In this document: in pieces, positions 47,780 through 61,799 of the stretch
Numbering within the stretch: the stretch's first letter is position 1
How the letters are laid out: every line of letters starts with the position of its first letter
Origin: Epiperipatus broadwayi
Taxonomy: Eukaryota; Onychophora; Udeonychophora; Euonychophora; Peripatidae
Assembly: GCA_028023455.1 (NCBI GenBank)
Contig: JAQFVV010006706.1
Span: 374,001-438,000 of the forward strand
Direction: 5' to 3'
Length of the DNA: 64,000 bases
Translations under genes and position numbers: made by a program
Notes under the pieces: model-generated
Databases searched by the model: none
What the model saw: only the letters and a program-made list of their open reading frames with translations
What the model was told of the DNA's origin: nothing

Positions 47780-50700
47780 TGTCACCTCAACTTTCTCCGC
47801 GCATTTTTTCACTTATTCAACCTCAATAAACTCTCATTTATTTCAAGTAGCTAGTCAATCGAACTTTATACTGACTTTAGGATCAAATATACCGGGGGTG
47901 CCAAATTGCAGCTATAACTTGTAATGCCCACCAGAGATCATCATCATTAGCCATATTTAGGACTATAGAAGATATTGGAGAAAGTAATTAAATTGTCTCT
48001 CAAAAAAAAACAATAATAACAATAATATTGATAAAACCATTCAATCTATACGGTCTTAATTTCAAACCTAGCATTAGTCATGCAAATATTTCATGATAAA
48101 TTTATTATAAAATTTATAATGATGAGACAACTTTCTTCTACAACTTTATTATAATATCTGATCTTGAGTAGTAACTACAGAAAATACTGTATACAGTTCT
48201 CGTTTAAATATGACTGGAAAGAAATCAATAATCGATGCAGAGAACTCATAATCTATGTTCATAATATAAAAATGAATATTTAATTTAACATTAAACCAGA
48301 ATTATCGCAAATAAATCCATCCCATTTAATTCGATTACTTTATTTTTCGTTCTCGGCATCTATCACTTTCAATAGCCACAATTATATAATACAGAATGTC
48401 AGTGTTATGTTCTCTAATCTGAGAATCACTAATCTTATTTCTATAACACACATAGATCTTTTGATCAACTATCAATTCATGATCCCTACTTTTATAAAAG
48501 TATAATAATGTTGTTGTAATAAGCTACTTGACTTCCGAACTAGCTCTTTGATTAATAATTGAACTTCTTTTTCTCAAGGTCTAGATCTGTCAAGAGGTGC
48601 ACTCATAAGCGATTACATTGTAATGGATATGATCCCAAATATGCTAAGTTGAAATTTGATACGAATTTACTATTGGGACTCACTCTAAACACTGAGAGCA
48701 GAAAAGGGATTTTATGTCTGCTCCCAATATTCATAACATTACAATGAATCAAAAGATTAAATTTATTAAACTTAACCTAACCCTTCCCTATCATTTTACT
48801 TTACTATTTCTGATCTATTGACCAAATTTTTATTAATAACTTTAAACCTATCATATTTTGCTAGAGTAAACAATGGAAGTAAACCATGGACATCAATCAG
48901 ATAAATCAATCAAAGTTTACTTATGAGAGTAATGTACGGAAATAAATCATAAAATCAGATTATGCAAATTAATTATGAAAATAAATCATATGAAAATGAA
49001 GTCTATAAAAGTGACTTAATATAATATAATATTGTATTATATTCATCGAGTATAGAAATATTCAAAATAAAATCAATACTGTAATTCAATCATGGAAATA
49101 AATTATCAATATAAAATGAGCTATGTGAATCGAATAGGGAAACAATATAATAATGACTACTGCAAATCGATCTTGGAAATAAAGTATCATTATAAAATAA
49201 ATAATTAAATTTAAATATGAACTAATATGACTTTAACTATAGGTGCCGGATATATAGATTCTTGAGATATTTGAAACATCAAAACACAAAATACAATGTA
49301 ATCTTATAACAATAATAAAACTTTATTACATTAAATAATAATGATAAAGTTAAAATAAAAACACACTAAATTATAATATTGTTACACACAAATATATGAT
49401 TCCAATCTATTCAGGACTATTGTTCGAATACATGTTTGAATTAACTAATTTCCTGGATGACTCACTTCTTGTTTTGACCCATTCATTTATTACATAAATA
49501 ATTAATAATAATAATAAATACAAATGCTCACATATGGAATCAGAAGTCCATATATTTTAGCTTTAAAAAAACTTATCTTGAAAGAGAAGAAAACCTATAA
49601 TTTCTACTTCCCCCTCCCCTTTTTATTGTAAACATTATCCATTGGACTATTCCAAAATTATATATTCATTTCAATTATTCTAACTAGCAATGTGAATAAT
49701 CATAAATTTCTAAATCACTTTCTCAAGGAATAACTTTTTACATTTCTAATAAAGAAGGATGATATGTCATAAAAATCCCCTACTGATTTTGCAAACGGGT
49801 TTAAATTCAAAACCCACACTTTTACGTTCATGCTTGTCAGATTTTTACGTTTTGACTGTATATATCTTAATAGGTTAGTATATCTATTCAGCTTGACAAA
49901 CTCAATTTATCATCATTCACAAAAAAAAATCAACACAGATTGGTTAGTTTCTTAATTAAAATCTCTGTCATTCCCCCATCATACATATACATCTGACTGA
50001 ATCCTTATCCTTTCAGGGCAACTTTATTCTGTCCCATGTAAGAAAACTCTCTTCATATCACACATCACCATGCAGTATCTATAACGTGCACACAGCCACG
50101 TCTTGATAAGGGAAAAATAAAAAAAAAACAATATCAACTTCAAACTTAAACTATTTGCTTGAGCTAGGGAGAGAGATCTTTTCTTAAGATCCAGAATCAT
50201 GTCAAGAGCTCCTCTTAGACACCTATTTCCTATATTGGCATGCAACATTTTCTACAATTAAATAGTGACTTTATTAATAATTCCCTATCTTAATAAATAA
50301 ATGGAGTGAAACTTAGTCATATCTGACTGCCATGGTATATATATCATGAGACAGCTATTTCCCATCTATTGGGTGGTAGGATAACTTTATGTTAGTAATG
50401 ACAAGCATTTATAGCTTATATGCCCATATATACATTGATTACAGCCTAGATAAATGACAAAGACTAACCAAATCCCGCATCAAAACATATATGAATTATT
50501 TCAATTTTAAACAGTCAAGCCAACAACATACCTAATATTTATATCAACAACAGATCAACAATACTTTAGCATAATTATGGGTTTTACGACCATCCCCTCA
50601 CTCTTCATATTTACTATTAAGCACAAATTAAAATTTTGTTAAGAATAATAAAAAATATTTATATCATTTCTCTCTTTGCTTTTAAATTTAAATTTACATG

Positions 50701-52430
50701 AGCATCTATACTTAAATGGTATCAAAATCATTTTTTCTCTTTCCTTCAAACATTTTAAATATAAACAAAATATTAAAATAAATAATCTAGTGATTAGAGT
50801 GTGACATAGTATATAAACAAATGAAATATAAAAAAAAACAAATGACATATTATATAAATGAAATAAAATAAAGAATAATTATCAACATTACAGATAGTCT
50901 CTTTAAATGTCTTTTCCTTCCAATGTCCATCAATCAATTAATATATTCAGTTCATTTTACTTGAGATAGCTATATACTTGCATATCAGACAGTTATTTTA
51001 ATTAAATGTGTATAAAATGCACAGACAGTCATTTGAATCAAGATAAATAAAAAAAATGTAGATAGTTATTTTAAATCAAAAGTGTAGCTACAGGAGAATT
51101 AATACATTTTTAAAAGAGTTATATTGGTTACCTTCCATTTGATGCGTTTCTTCCTGGATTTGAATTCACTTTGTTTTCTTTTCTTCTTCTTTTCCATTTA
51201 AAGACTCAAATCATAGGCAATAAGCAGTCTCTGATTACTAACATGAATTAACTTTTTAAACATTTTTAGTAGTTTGCTGCAATTTCTTTAAACAAATTTA
51301 AACAGCCAAATAATTATAATAATCTGAATTGGGTTTCAATCTCATACAAAATTTTGACAGTTCTTTCCTTCAATGACTTTACAATAAGCAGAATGAACAT
51401 GTTGTAGCATTCAATATAAAATGTCTTATCAAAAGTTGATTTCTTCATAATTGATGTGAGGAAGAGATATGCACCATTTATGGATGAATTAGAAATTCAT
51501 ATTTTCATCTACTATAAAACTTAAATACATTATTAAATTCTGAGAAAGAAAATTTAAAAACTTGGAGAGAAAAAAAAACCTTTAGAGATATTAATTTTTA
51601 GTTAGTTAGCCCGTTGTTCGCAATTAGCAAAAGTTCTTCCATTTACTTTCTCCAGTCACTTTTATAGAGTGAAAGAGAGAAAAAAACACATGTTAACCCC
51701 TTCTCCCCCAGTGATTCCTCTTCAAATCTAATTAAAAAATCCCCACTCAGAATGAACAATGACTCTTTCTTAAGTGTTATTCTTTTAAAAACTTTGTCTG
51801 ATCTGAAAACAGATCTCTTCAATTAACACATTGACAATTAATTTATGGGAAATTAGTTAAAGAAGATCTAATTAAAAACATAAGCTTACTAACACTTTTT
51901 TAGTCAAACAAAGGTTACATTCATTTGATCTAAATAATTTATTATTTAGATTTACATTTTAATAATATAGAAAATGATGTCATTTTCTATAAAGGAAAGA
52001 AAAACAATCAAACCCTTATATCTGTATCACACACACATACCTGTGCAGAACATGTTATAGAAAACTGATTATTCAGATTACATGAACATAAAATATCCAT
52101 CATAATTTCCCATAATTACAAGCATAAAATCAATTATAATTTCTGATAATCATAAACATAAATGTTCACTACAATCCTCTATAACAGTAAACTCATTCTC
52201 CAGAAAGAAACTGTTAACTAAAGCTACTGACAATCAATTCAATCTTAATTCTCATCAACTCTTTAGTAATAGACATTCTACACAAACACAAACTGTCTCT
52301 ATATATGTTGCTTTTGAGCTATATAGCCATTACTCTCTCAAATAAAACTTAACTTTTCTTATAGCAAAAAAAATTTCCGCAATTATTTCATTTTATTACA
52401 TTTGGTTTATAGATGGAACAAACCAAAAGG
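47780..52430. other. AT-rich DNA, no gene recognised
   Basis: About 4.6 kb of anonymous sequence. It holds the conserved-loop hairpin at 48696-48723 inside a larger imperfect inverted repeat (about 48620-48748), and degenerate 70-bp repeats around 49070-49200. A stretch with AATAAA at about 47826 followed by a GC-richer patch could be an LTR end, but no partner was seen. Open frames here (48559-48747, 50024-50248, 50639-50848) have no family resemblance. Confidence 0.45.
48696..48723. other. Hairpin with conserved AAGGGATTTTATG loop, site 2
   Basis: The perfect 7-bp stem GAGCAGA (48696-48702) and TCTGCTC (48717-48723) encloses AAAGGGATTTTATG. Outside it, ATTGGGA (about 48672) can pair with TCCCAAT (about 48722). 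Confidence 0.65.
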
Positions 52431-52432
52431 CT

Positions 52433-53030
<598 letters not shown>

Positions 53031-53044
53031 ATGTGTGTGAGTGA

Positions 53045-53205
53045 TGATAATCTAGACCAACTGATGAGTGCTGCTTCAGCATGAATTACATATATTGATA
53101 ATTGTTGATCTTTTCTTCATATGTGTGATCATACATATCAGTGATACGAGATAGTGTGGATAGTTGAAAGGTGCTTAAAAGTCTGAGTTCAAATCCCCTA
53201 TATAT
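53045..53205 (+). repeat. Short repeat shared with 47575-47725
   Basis: It contains the hammerhead-like motif and, downstream, CTGAGTTCAAATCCCC, which fits a tRNA-type B box (GTTCAAATC at 53187-53195). The combination resembles a tRNA-promoted or tRNA-derived non-autonomous element. The other copy lies just beyond the Penelope-like element. Confidence 0.6.
53051..53106 (+). ncRNA. Degenerate hammerhead-like motif
   Basis: CTGATGA (53061-53067) is followed by a good stem II, GTGCTG with CAGCAT around CTT (53068-53082), and then GAA (53083-53085). The next base is T rather than the required A. A stem I partner for ACCAA (53056-53060) is only approximate (TTGAT at about 53095). The related copy at 47675-47718 keeps stem I but has lost GAAA. 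Together they imply a once-functional type I hammerhead. Confidence 0.5.
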
Positions 53206-53916
53206 ATATTAACCTAAAAAATGATATATTAATAACCACAATGTATAATCAGAATGCTCAACCAAAACTCTTCCTAACCAAACAGCCAATACATACAAAG
53301 CATGATGAGTTATAACTTGAAAAATGCAATCAATCAAGAATTTTAACAAGCTATCAAAATAAGTATATGATAGATTAAATGATAATATTGGCTAACTCGG
53401 AGGGATTAAAAATGCCATAAGCCACAATAATAAGATCAATAAGAATAAATAACAACAACGAATAAGCTTATTAAAGTAAATGCAAGATTTAATAAAATTT
53501 AAGAGGAAGAGACTTTTCATACCAACTCTTATAAATTAAAGCAGATCTTATTATCAGAAGTAATGATCATTAAATGTTTAGATTATATTAAAGGTTTTTC
53601 ACCTGCAAATCTCTCACAATCATGACAACCATCTTACTACCATGATCAGATCTACAATTAAATTCTTTTAAAAAACAAAACAAACAAAAGCATGTTTTAC
53701 TACAATGATATTTATTAGAACAGTAATGCTTTGAATTAAAATAATTTCTTCAATATTCTTCTGTAATTAATATCTCATGGTTCTTTTAACTCGTAGTTTA
53801 ATTAATGTGAGCTTTATTCTTCTTCTTTATTTTAGGATTATTAGACAAATAATGAGATTATACTAATAACATAGTGTGATTATAATCTTGCCTTGAAGAT
53901 AATATATACCTAACTT

Positions 53917-54107
<191 letters not shown>

Positions 54108-54184
54108 TTTAAAAATTTAAAATAAACATGATACAGTCTTAATTTAGAACAAAACAACTTACTAGTAAAGCATTCAGATATAAT

Positions 54185-54212
54185 GAGTGGACAAGGGATT
54201 TTATGGCCACTC
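54185..54212. other. Hairpin with conserved AAGGGATTTTATG loop, site 3
   Basis: The stem GAGTGG (54185-54190) and CCACTC (54207-54212) encloses the 14-nt core CAAGGGATTTTATG, with one unpaired base on each side. It is the locus B counterpart of 8431-8456. Stem bases differ but remain complementary. Confidence 0.6.
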
Positions 54213-57069
54213 AGGATACCACACTCATACATCCTACACACCTATTTTTATTAAGAATTTTTTTCATATAATCTCATGATGAAGAATTACAACAATTTTC
54301 TAAATGAAGTAAAATGATTTAATACAAAATCAATGAATTTTTAATAAATGAAATTGGTTACAGTAATCTTTTAACAATGATAAAATCAAATAATATATTT
54401 CTTAGATGCTTTCTTTACATCTGAGATGCAATTTTAATAAAATGACTCTTATGTCTAATAAGATATGTTCATATAATCTTAATACATTTAACTAAGAATA
54501 AATCTATAATAAACTAAATGATGACAAATACTCAAAAATAAAATTAACAATAAAAATAACATCTGTTTTTGAGAATAAAGACACTTAACATACAAGACTT
54601 TAATATCTTACAATAATCTCATAGTAAATTATTTAAATACTTAATTGTACAATCAACTATGAAGGGAAATTATAACTGTATGATTTACATATGAATGAAT
54701 AAAAATAAAATAAATACTAAATAAAAAATTATTATTCACTGATTAATAAAACTTTCTGCAATATTCATATTATCGTAAGTTTTTAATTTTACAGCACAAC
54801 TATTCCATTATTTTGTCCCCTATGAATGTGTTTAATCCCTTTCAAATATCACATACCAATCCAGCAGTGAAATAAATGTTGAAGGAGATGTATATCATTT
54901 ATTGAAGTCAAATATAAAATTTTAATTTCTAAATTAAATACTTATTGGGTTTATATCCCAAAACACTGGCAAAGCACAGCAACAAGATCTACACATCTCT
55001 GACTATCCAAGAGTGTACTTGAAAATATAATGACATACATCAGCACTACAAAATATACCAATAGCTAGGATAAAATCATGGCAGTACTCTACAAATGGGT
55101 TTATACAAAATACATTATAAATAAATCCACATTTGGGATAATAAGCAAAAAATAAGTGATAGGATAAAATTATGGAAAGAATCATCTGCATCTGAGGGTC
55201 ATATATAAGCTAGGACTGTATCTCTAGACAAATAAACATTGAGAATGAATCAACAAAAGTATAATAAGAATAAAAATATTTTCTTTAAATAAAGCATTTT
55301 ATATTTAAGTATGGGACAAATAATAATACAATTCATGGAAAATATGATGGCATAAGAGAGAGACAAAGCTAAAATCTTTTTGAAAACATTGACTAGGTAC
55401 AGTAAAACAAAAGAGAGACTAACACCACAATCTCTTAAATAATACAGCTACAAAATGATGTGTGAAGCTAGTGCCAAATATAGCTTAATAAATTAAATTA
55501 TGGCATAAAAATAAGCAAGAAAATATACATGCTTCTATTATGTTTATCATTAGCATATACATTCAAATAAATACCTTCATAAAAGGGGATTAAATATAAA
55601 GCTTTTAAAATACAACATGATAAAATAGAAATATTCTAAGAAATTTTGGACAAATGCAGCTTATAAATAATTTATAAAATTATACCAAATAGCAATGCGT
55701 AAAATATAGAAAATTTATAACATAATAAAAGTATCATAAGTATTGAAGCTTAAAACTATATATTTTTATGAAATAAATATATAAATGAAAGTCCTTTATT
55801 CTTGGTGTTCCAATTACTCAACAGGATAAAATCATTGTAAATACCATTCTGAAAACATTGAAGATTTATCCAACTTATTTAAGTACAGGAAAAATCAAAT
55901 TACATATAAAGTACTTTAACATAAACATTAAACAATAAATTTCCATATAAATACTAGTACTATAATATATGTATGGTCATTCAACATCCACAAAATATAT
56001 TCCAAAATAAACACAAATAATGATGCATTTTTCATTTATTGTACAATTTTATATTAACTTCTTATTATCTTTTTGAAAGCACATATTGATGATGAAATTG
56101 AGGAATCTTTGTTCCTTTGAGAAATAATATATCCTATAAAAGAGTAGATTCTTGATTAATAATAATTGCAAAAGAGAACTGTATATATTTATAATAAAAC
56201 AGAATAAGTTTATAATACTTGAAAGAAATTAATTTAGGAGCACTTATGTTCAAACTACCTGCAATACAACTTATTCTAATGGATGCAAATAAGAGCAAAT
56301 AAGTTAGAGATAATAATATAAATATGAATCTATGGATTAACAAAAATCGAAAAATTTAATTTTTTTATAGCAGGAAAATATTTTTCATTACTTTTATTGA
56401 ATTGAATACGAAAACAATATTCAGTGAGTAAATAGCTTCCACCCTGCTGATACAAATAGCCAAAACATCACTTTAAATGTAATCGCATTTAAAATAATTT
56501 ATTTTGTTAAATAAATAAATAGTCTCCTTTCTAAATTCAATGTATTTGAGTAATAACACATATATTATAACAATTTAAAAAATTAGTCATCCTTAACATA
56601 TATTTAGAATTCATTTCAATTATTCAAAAAAATATCAGTTTAAACTAAATTAAGTATTTCATTCTTAGCATAATTAAATTTATTTATAATTTTTTTCTAT
56701 TATGGTTCTGCAATCTGAAATGTAATAGTCTTTTATTTCAAAATGTTAAATCCAAAGAAAATCCCATTTCAAAATGTGAACATATTAACAAAATCATTTT
56801 TTTAAATAAGAGCTGGTTAAAAATAATTAAATAGTTTAAAGATTTTAGTAGATTAATATTTCCAGGTAGAATAAATTTAATTTATAATATTGTTTATTTC
56901 TAACAAGTAAATTACAATCAATAAAAGTTCTTATGCAACAATGATGCTTTAAGCAGAAATCCATTGAAGTACATAATTCAGATAAAATAATTTAATTATT
57001 ATTAAATACTTTATTGATCTTTCTATTGCATTTTTCTTAAAATTTAAATATCAAGTATAGGAAGCTTCA

Positions 57070-57180
57070 TCAAGCATTGTTTACTGAGAGGTCAGTGCAG
57101 CCATCTTGCAAGCAAGCAGATGGTTGCAAATGGTTGTTATGCATTCACCTCTTAGCCAATGCTATCACATATGAAAAAAA
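57070..57180 (+). mobile_element. tRNA-derived SINE with 16-bp target duplication
   Basis: The exact repeat AGTATAGGAAGCTTCA lies at 57054-57069 and 57181-57196. The body starts TCAAGCATTGTTTACTGAG and ends with an A run after GCTATCACATATG. It is considerably mutated (B box GCATTCACCTC), so it is an old copy. The paralogous site near 37.17 kb has no SINE. Confidence 0.9.
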
Positions 57181-57850
57181 AGTATAGGAAGCTTCAGTTT
57201 AAATTTTGGAAACCTGGATAAAATTATTTAGCAATTCATATTTTAACTTTTAAAACAAACAAAATTTTATTAAAAACAATTAAAATTTAATAAGTAAATG
57301 AACAAGAAAATAACTGAAAAAACAATAGTTTAGTGTGTCTAATGTATTCATTAACTCTATTTATAAGAGGAGTCATGTGAATGATCTTAATGCATGAAAT
57401 TGACATCCAGACTACTCAATTTGATCTGCAGTTATTAAACTTTACAAATTAATTAGCATCCTGAGAAAGTTTACTAAAAATAAACTAATTTAAATATCTG
57501 TCTAGACATTAATTAATTATTACAACATTAAAATAAATTATTTAGAAAAACTAAAAATGTACTACAATAAAAATAAAATAAATTATTATATAAAATACAA
57601 CCTTATTTCAAATAGAATATTATCTTACATTATTCACTTAAACATATTTACATTCTTTAACATGTTTAGGCTCCCAGAACATTTTTAAGTAATATTTTTT
57701 AAAGCAAAGACTTTCAAAATAACTTTTAACATTAAATTAACAAAAATAGGTTAAGATAAAAATTTACACATCATTTATTCTCACACAGTAATGCATACTT
57801 TTACATAAAAATAGATAGCTTAATTAATACAATTATTTTTTTTTCAATTA

Positions 57851-58365
57851 ACTAATTTAAATATTATTTAATTAAACTAATTTTTATTACAATTATTATT
57901 AATCAAGACATACTTTTTACTAACAAATTATTTAAATAAAATACTTTTATTTATGGTTGATTTAAATATTAATAACAAAACATTAAAGATTTAAACTTGT
58001 CTTTAGATTTTAACTCTAATATTGACATTTAACACACTATTAGTTAATATTAAGATGATTTTACTTTTAATGTCTTTATAATTAACTTACTAACATTTGA
58101 GAGTAATGATATCCCTAAAACTAAACATTTTAAATTCATACCCAATTCCTTATGGTTGTAAGGCATTACACACAAAGTATTAAAATGACTTTTAAAGCCA
58201 TTAAAAATTATAATAGTTATAAAATGGCTCATAGAATATATTGACATGTAATATTAAGCAACAAGACCATTGGCTTACTACAAATATTAAAATATGTAAA
58301 AAATGTTCTTAATAATGATCAACTATATAACTAGATATTTAGCGTTATAGGCAAAGCTAAAGATC

Positions 58366-58368
<3 letters not shown>
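57851..58368. other. AT-rich DNA
   Basis: No gene or repeat was identified between the background repeat and the (AT)n at the RTE 3' end. Confidence 0.5.

Positions 58369-58398
<30 letters not shown>
58369..58398. repeat. (AT)n at the RTE 3' end
   Basis: Short dinucleotide array directly continuing the GATAATGATGATA tail of the minus-strand RTE element. Confidence 0.85.
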
Positions 58399-58400
<2 letters not shown>

Positions 58401-58406
58401 TCATTA

Positions 58407-61364
58407 TCAACCATTATCAATCCACTTCAGGATGAAGGTCTCTCCAAGTTTAATCCATCTTCTCCGATCTTTAGCTTCTTTTCTCCACATCACCCCTGCA
58501 CACTTTCTTATTTCATCCATCCATCTCACATGTGGTCTCTTTCTGGGTCTTTTACAATCTCTTGGAATCCAGTTTAAAATTTCAATTGTCCATCTATTAT
58601 CATCTCTTCTAACAATATGTCCAGCCCAACTCCACTTCAATCTTTTAATTTTTTCAATGAGGTCAGTAACACCTGTTTGTTCTCTTACCCATACATTGTG
58701 TTTACGATCTCTTCTTGTTACTCCCAACATACATCTCTCCATACTTCTTTGAGTGGTCTAAAGTCTCTGAATTGCTCTTCTATTAAGTGTCCAAGTCTCA
58801 GATCCATAAGTAAGAACTGGTAAAACACATTTGTTAAAAACCTTCCTTTTCAAACACATAGGCATATTTCCTTTTAGTATCAAGTTATTTCTACCAAAAG
58901 CACTCCAACCAAGTTTAATTCTATGATTAATTTCCTCCATTATGTTTCCATCTGTATTAATAATCTGACCAAGGTATTTGTAACTGTTAACTTCTTCTAA
59001 TTCATCATAATCAATCTTTATTTTCATATTTTGAGCAAATCGATTAAACATTACTTTAGTCTTTTTAACATTTATCTTTAGTCCTACTTTCCTACTTTCA
59101 TCTGATAATTCCTGCAACATTTCCTGCAGATCTGAAGCATTATTTGCAAAAACAACTACATCATCTGCGAAATCTAAATGACTTAAATAATCACCATTTA
59201 CTTTCACTCCTTTAGTTTCCCATTTTAATCCACAAAATACTTCATGCAGCACTGCTGTAAAAAGTTTTGGAGATATGGAGTCACCTTGTCTTACACCTTT
59301 CTCAATGTTGACTTTCCCAGTGTCATTATGTAATCTAATTGTTGCTGTTGCATTTTTATAAATATTCTTTAAAATATGACAATATCCTGGATCTATACCT
59401 TGATGATCTAATGCTTTAATCACTGAAGAAATGTTTATAGAATCAAATGCCTTTTCATAATCTACAAATCCTAAGCATAATGGCAACTCATATTCATTTG
59501 TCCTTTCTATAACTTCTCTCAATACCTGGATATGATCTACTGTACTAAAACCACTTTTAAATCCGGCTTGTTCTCTTGGTTGGTGGAAATCCAATGTTCT
59601 CTGTAGATGAGTAGTAATTATCTTGGTAAAAATTTTATATAAAACTGATAAAAGGCTGATAGGTCTGTAATTTCTAATATCTTCTTTATCACCTTTTTTA
59701 AATATTAATATTATTACTGCATTCTTCCAATCATCCGGTACATCTTTATCATTTAGACATTTGGTATATAACTTTGCTAAAAATTTTTCTATTTCTTCAC
59801 CTGCTTCTTTTAATATATCAATTATAATTCCATCATTACCTGGAGCCTTTCCTTTCTTCATACATTTAATTGCATGTCTCACTTCTTCATTTAAAATTCT
59901 GGGCAATTTGGAAGATGTAATAGATATAGGAGGTACTTGTTCTTTATTACTATATAATTCTTGATAAAAATCTTCTACCAATTTCATGATGTCATCTCTC
60001 CTTTTAGTAATAATTCCATCTTTTTTTCTTATTGCAGATATAAATTTCCTACCAATACCAAAATGTTGTTTTACATTCTTAAGACTTTTATTTTCTTCTA
60101 CAGCTTTCCTTGCTAGTTCACAGTTATACTTTCTTATATCATTTTCAACTCTTTTCCGCACCATTTTACAAAATTCGAGATATTCAATTCTTTTTAATGC
60201 ATCATTTTTGTATATCTTCATATTCCTTCTTTTCTTCATAAATTCTCTAGTCTCAGTAGAAATTTTATTGGTCAATTGCTGTTTCTTTCTACCAGCTATC
60301 TTTGTTGCAGTTTTCAAAAGTGTATCAGTTATTTTCATATTAATTTCATTCAAATCTGAATCATGTTCAAAATCTACTAATACTTGAAACCGATTTGTAA
60401 GTTCTAATTTAAATTCATTAGAATGTTTCTGAAGATTAGGAATATCAACTGTAAATATTGTTTTTCTTAATAATTTTTGTCTCTCTAGTTTTACATTAAC
60501 ACGTATCTTACACCTTACTAATCGATGATCACTTCCTGTGTTAAATTTATTAAGAACATTACAATCTTGAAATATGTATTTCCTGTTAGTCAAAATATAA
60601 TCCAATTCTGCTGTACCTTCATTTGGATGCTTCCATGTCCATTTCCTTTTAACATTTTTCTCAAAAAAAGAATTCATAATATAAAGTTTTTCTTTTTCTG
60701 CAAACTCCACAAGTCTATGTCCTCTCTCATTTCTATTACCATAACCAAAATTACCCACAGCACTTTCATCTTTCATTTTTTTACCAATTCTAGCATTAAA
60801 GTCTCCCATAACAATTTTAAAATGGTGTTTACTCTGATCAAAAGCCTTTTGTACATCCATATAAAAATCTTCTACTACTTCATCACTATGAGAACTTGTT
60901 GGGGCATAAACCTGAATTATCTGCATTTGGTATCTGCTATTAAGTTGTATAACTAATCTTGCCACTCTGTCCGATACACCATCAATCTCCACAATATTGT
61001 TCTTCCACTTTTTATTTATAATGAATCCTACTCCACTTGTATTTCCAATATTTGTGCCTTTATAATAGAGTATATGTCCACTTTTTAAATCAATTGTCTC
61101 TTCACCTTTTCTTCTAACTTCACAAAGTCCAATAATGTCCCATTTAATATAAGAGAGTTCTTCTTCTAATTCTTGCAATCTTCCTTCACTTGAAAGTGAT
61201 CTGCAGTTGTAAGTACCTAAATAAAAAGTCGTCATCAAATGGCAGCCTGGGTCCGCAATCAGGGGATTCTTAGCACCCTCTGCCTTCGGCCACCAACCGC
61301 TGCCTTGGTTGGTGACTTTACAGCCTCCTGGGAATAAGGGCCATGCTTTATTTTTGTCTGTCAT
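58407..61364 (-). pseudogene. RTE endonuclease/reverse transcriptase ORF with one in-frame stop
   Basis: The frame opens at 61364 (or at the internal Met near 61233, directly before TTFYLGTYNCRSL, where the endonuclease begins). It runs 868 codons to a TAG at 58758-58760, then continues in the same frame for 116 codons to the TGA at 58407-58409. Motifs: VMGDFNARIG (about residue 190), TGSDHRLVRCK (283), YRPISLLSVLYKIF (560), VDYEKAFDSIN (630), GVRQGDSISPKLF (675), FADDVVVF catalytic site (735), VLPVLTYGSETWTL (845). After the stop the usual RTE tail follows (RCMLGVTRRDRK, then WAGHIVRRDDNRW). A single substitution would explain the defect. Such ORFs are often mislabelled 'craniofacial development protein 2-like'. 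Confidence 0.95.
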
Positions 61365-61700
61365 AATTGTATATATGTATTGGGAAAATATTTATCATTT
61401 ACACAAACATTCATTCTGCCTTATCAGGCACTGAGAAGAAAGACCATGGTGTTTCTTGATCTTAAACTCAGAGGTAAAAAGCCAATAAACTCACCACGCT
61501 GGCTAATGCATGTTGGTGAGCAGCCCATCCATGTTCGTATACTATATGAATAATCACATAGTAATAACAGCTGCAACGACAAGAACGTATGGAGTGGACA
61601 TTAGGAATTTGCCCTGCTCGGTTCCTTTAAGGCCTCCAAGAGGAATCAAAGGGTCTCCTTTCAGTTAATAGCAAACTCCTTTCTGCAGCCTATAAAAAGA
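61365..61700 (-). other. Probable RTE 5' UTR
   Basis: GC-richer than its surroundings and directly upstream of the RTE frame. It contains no long open frame. Confidence 0.45.
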
Positions 61701-61799
61701 AATAAAATGGCATAAATCAGGTATGTGATAAAATATTGTTAGTATTTTTTATAGAAAATTACAATTAGAGAGCATTAAATAAAATAATGATTGTTGGAG

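Larger units (their letters stand above)
58399..61700 (-). mobile_element. RTE-type LINE, recent and nearly intact
   Basis: The minus strand carries one long ORF ending a few bases before the 3' end, with a tail of TGATAATGATGA type. A very short 3' UTR with a simple-repeat tail is characteristic of RTE elements. The 5' limit is uncertain. GC-richer sequence continues to about 61,700 and is probably the 5' UTR. Confidence 0.9.

Noticed and set aside
47800-47920. Possible LTR end (AATAAA followed by a GC-richer patch)
   Set aside because: No partner LTR, no convincing primer-binding site and no gag or pol nearby, so I do not call an LTR element.
49200-51100. Possible host exons
   Set aside because: No frame with domain resemblance and no credible pair of splice sites around one. 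The sequence is uniformly AT-rich.
58432-58823. Plus-strand frames of 68 and 106 residues
   Set aside because: Antisense to the RTE ORF, whose motifs are unambiguous.
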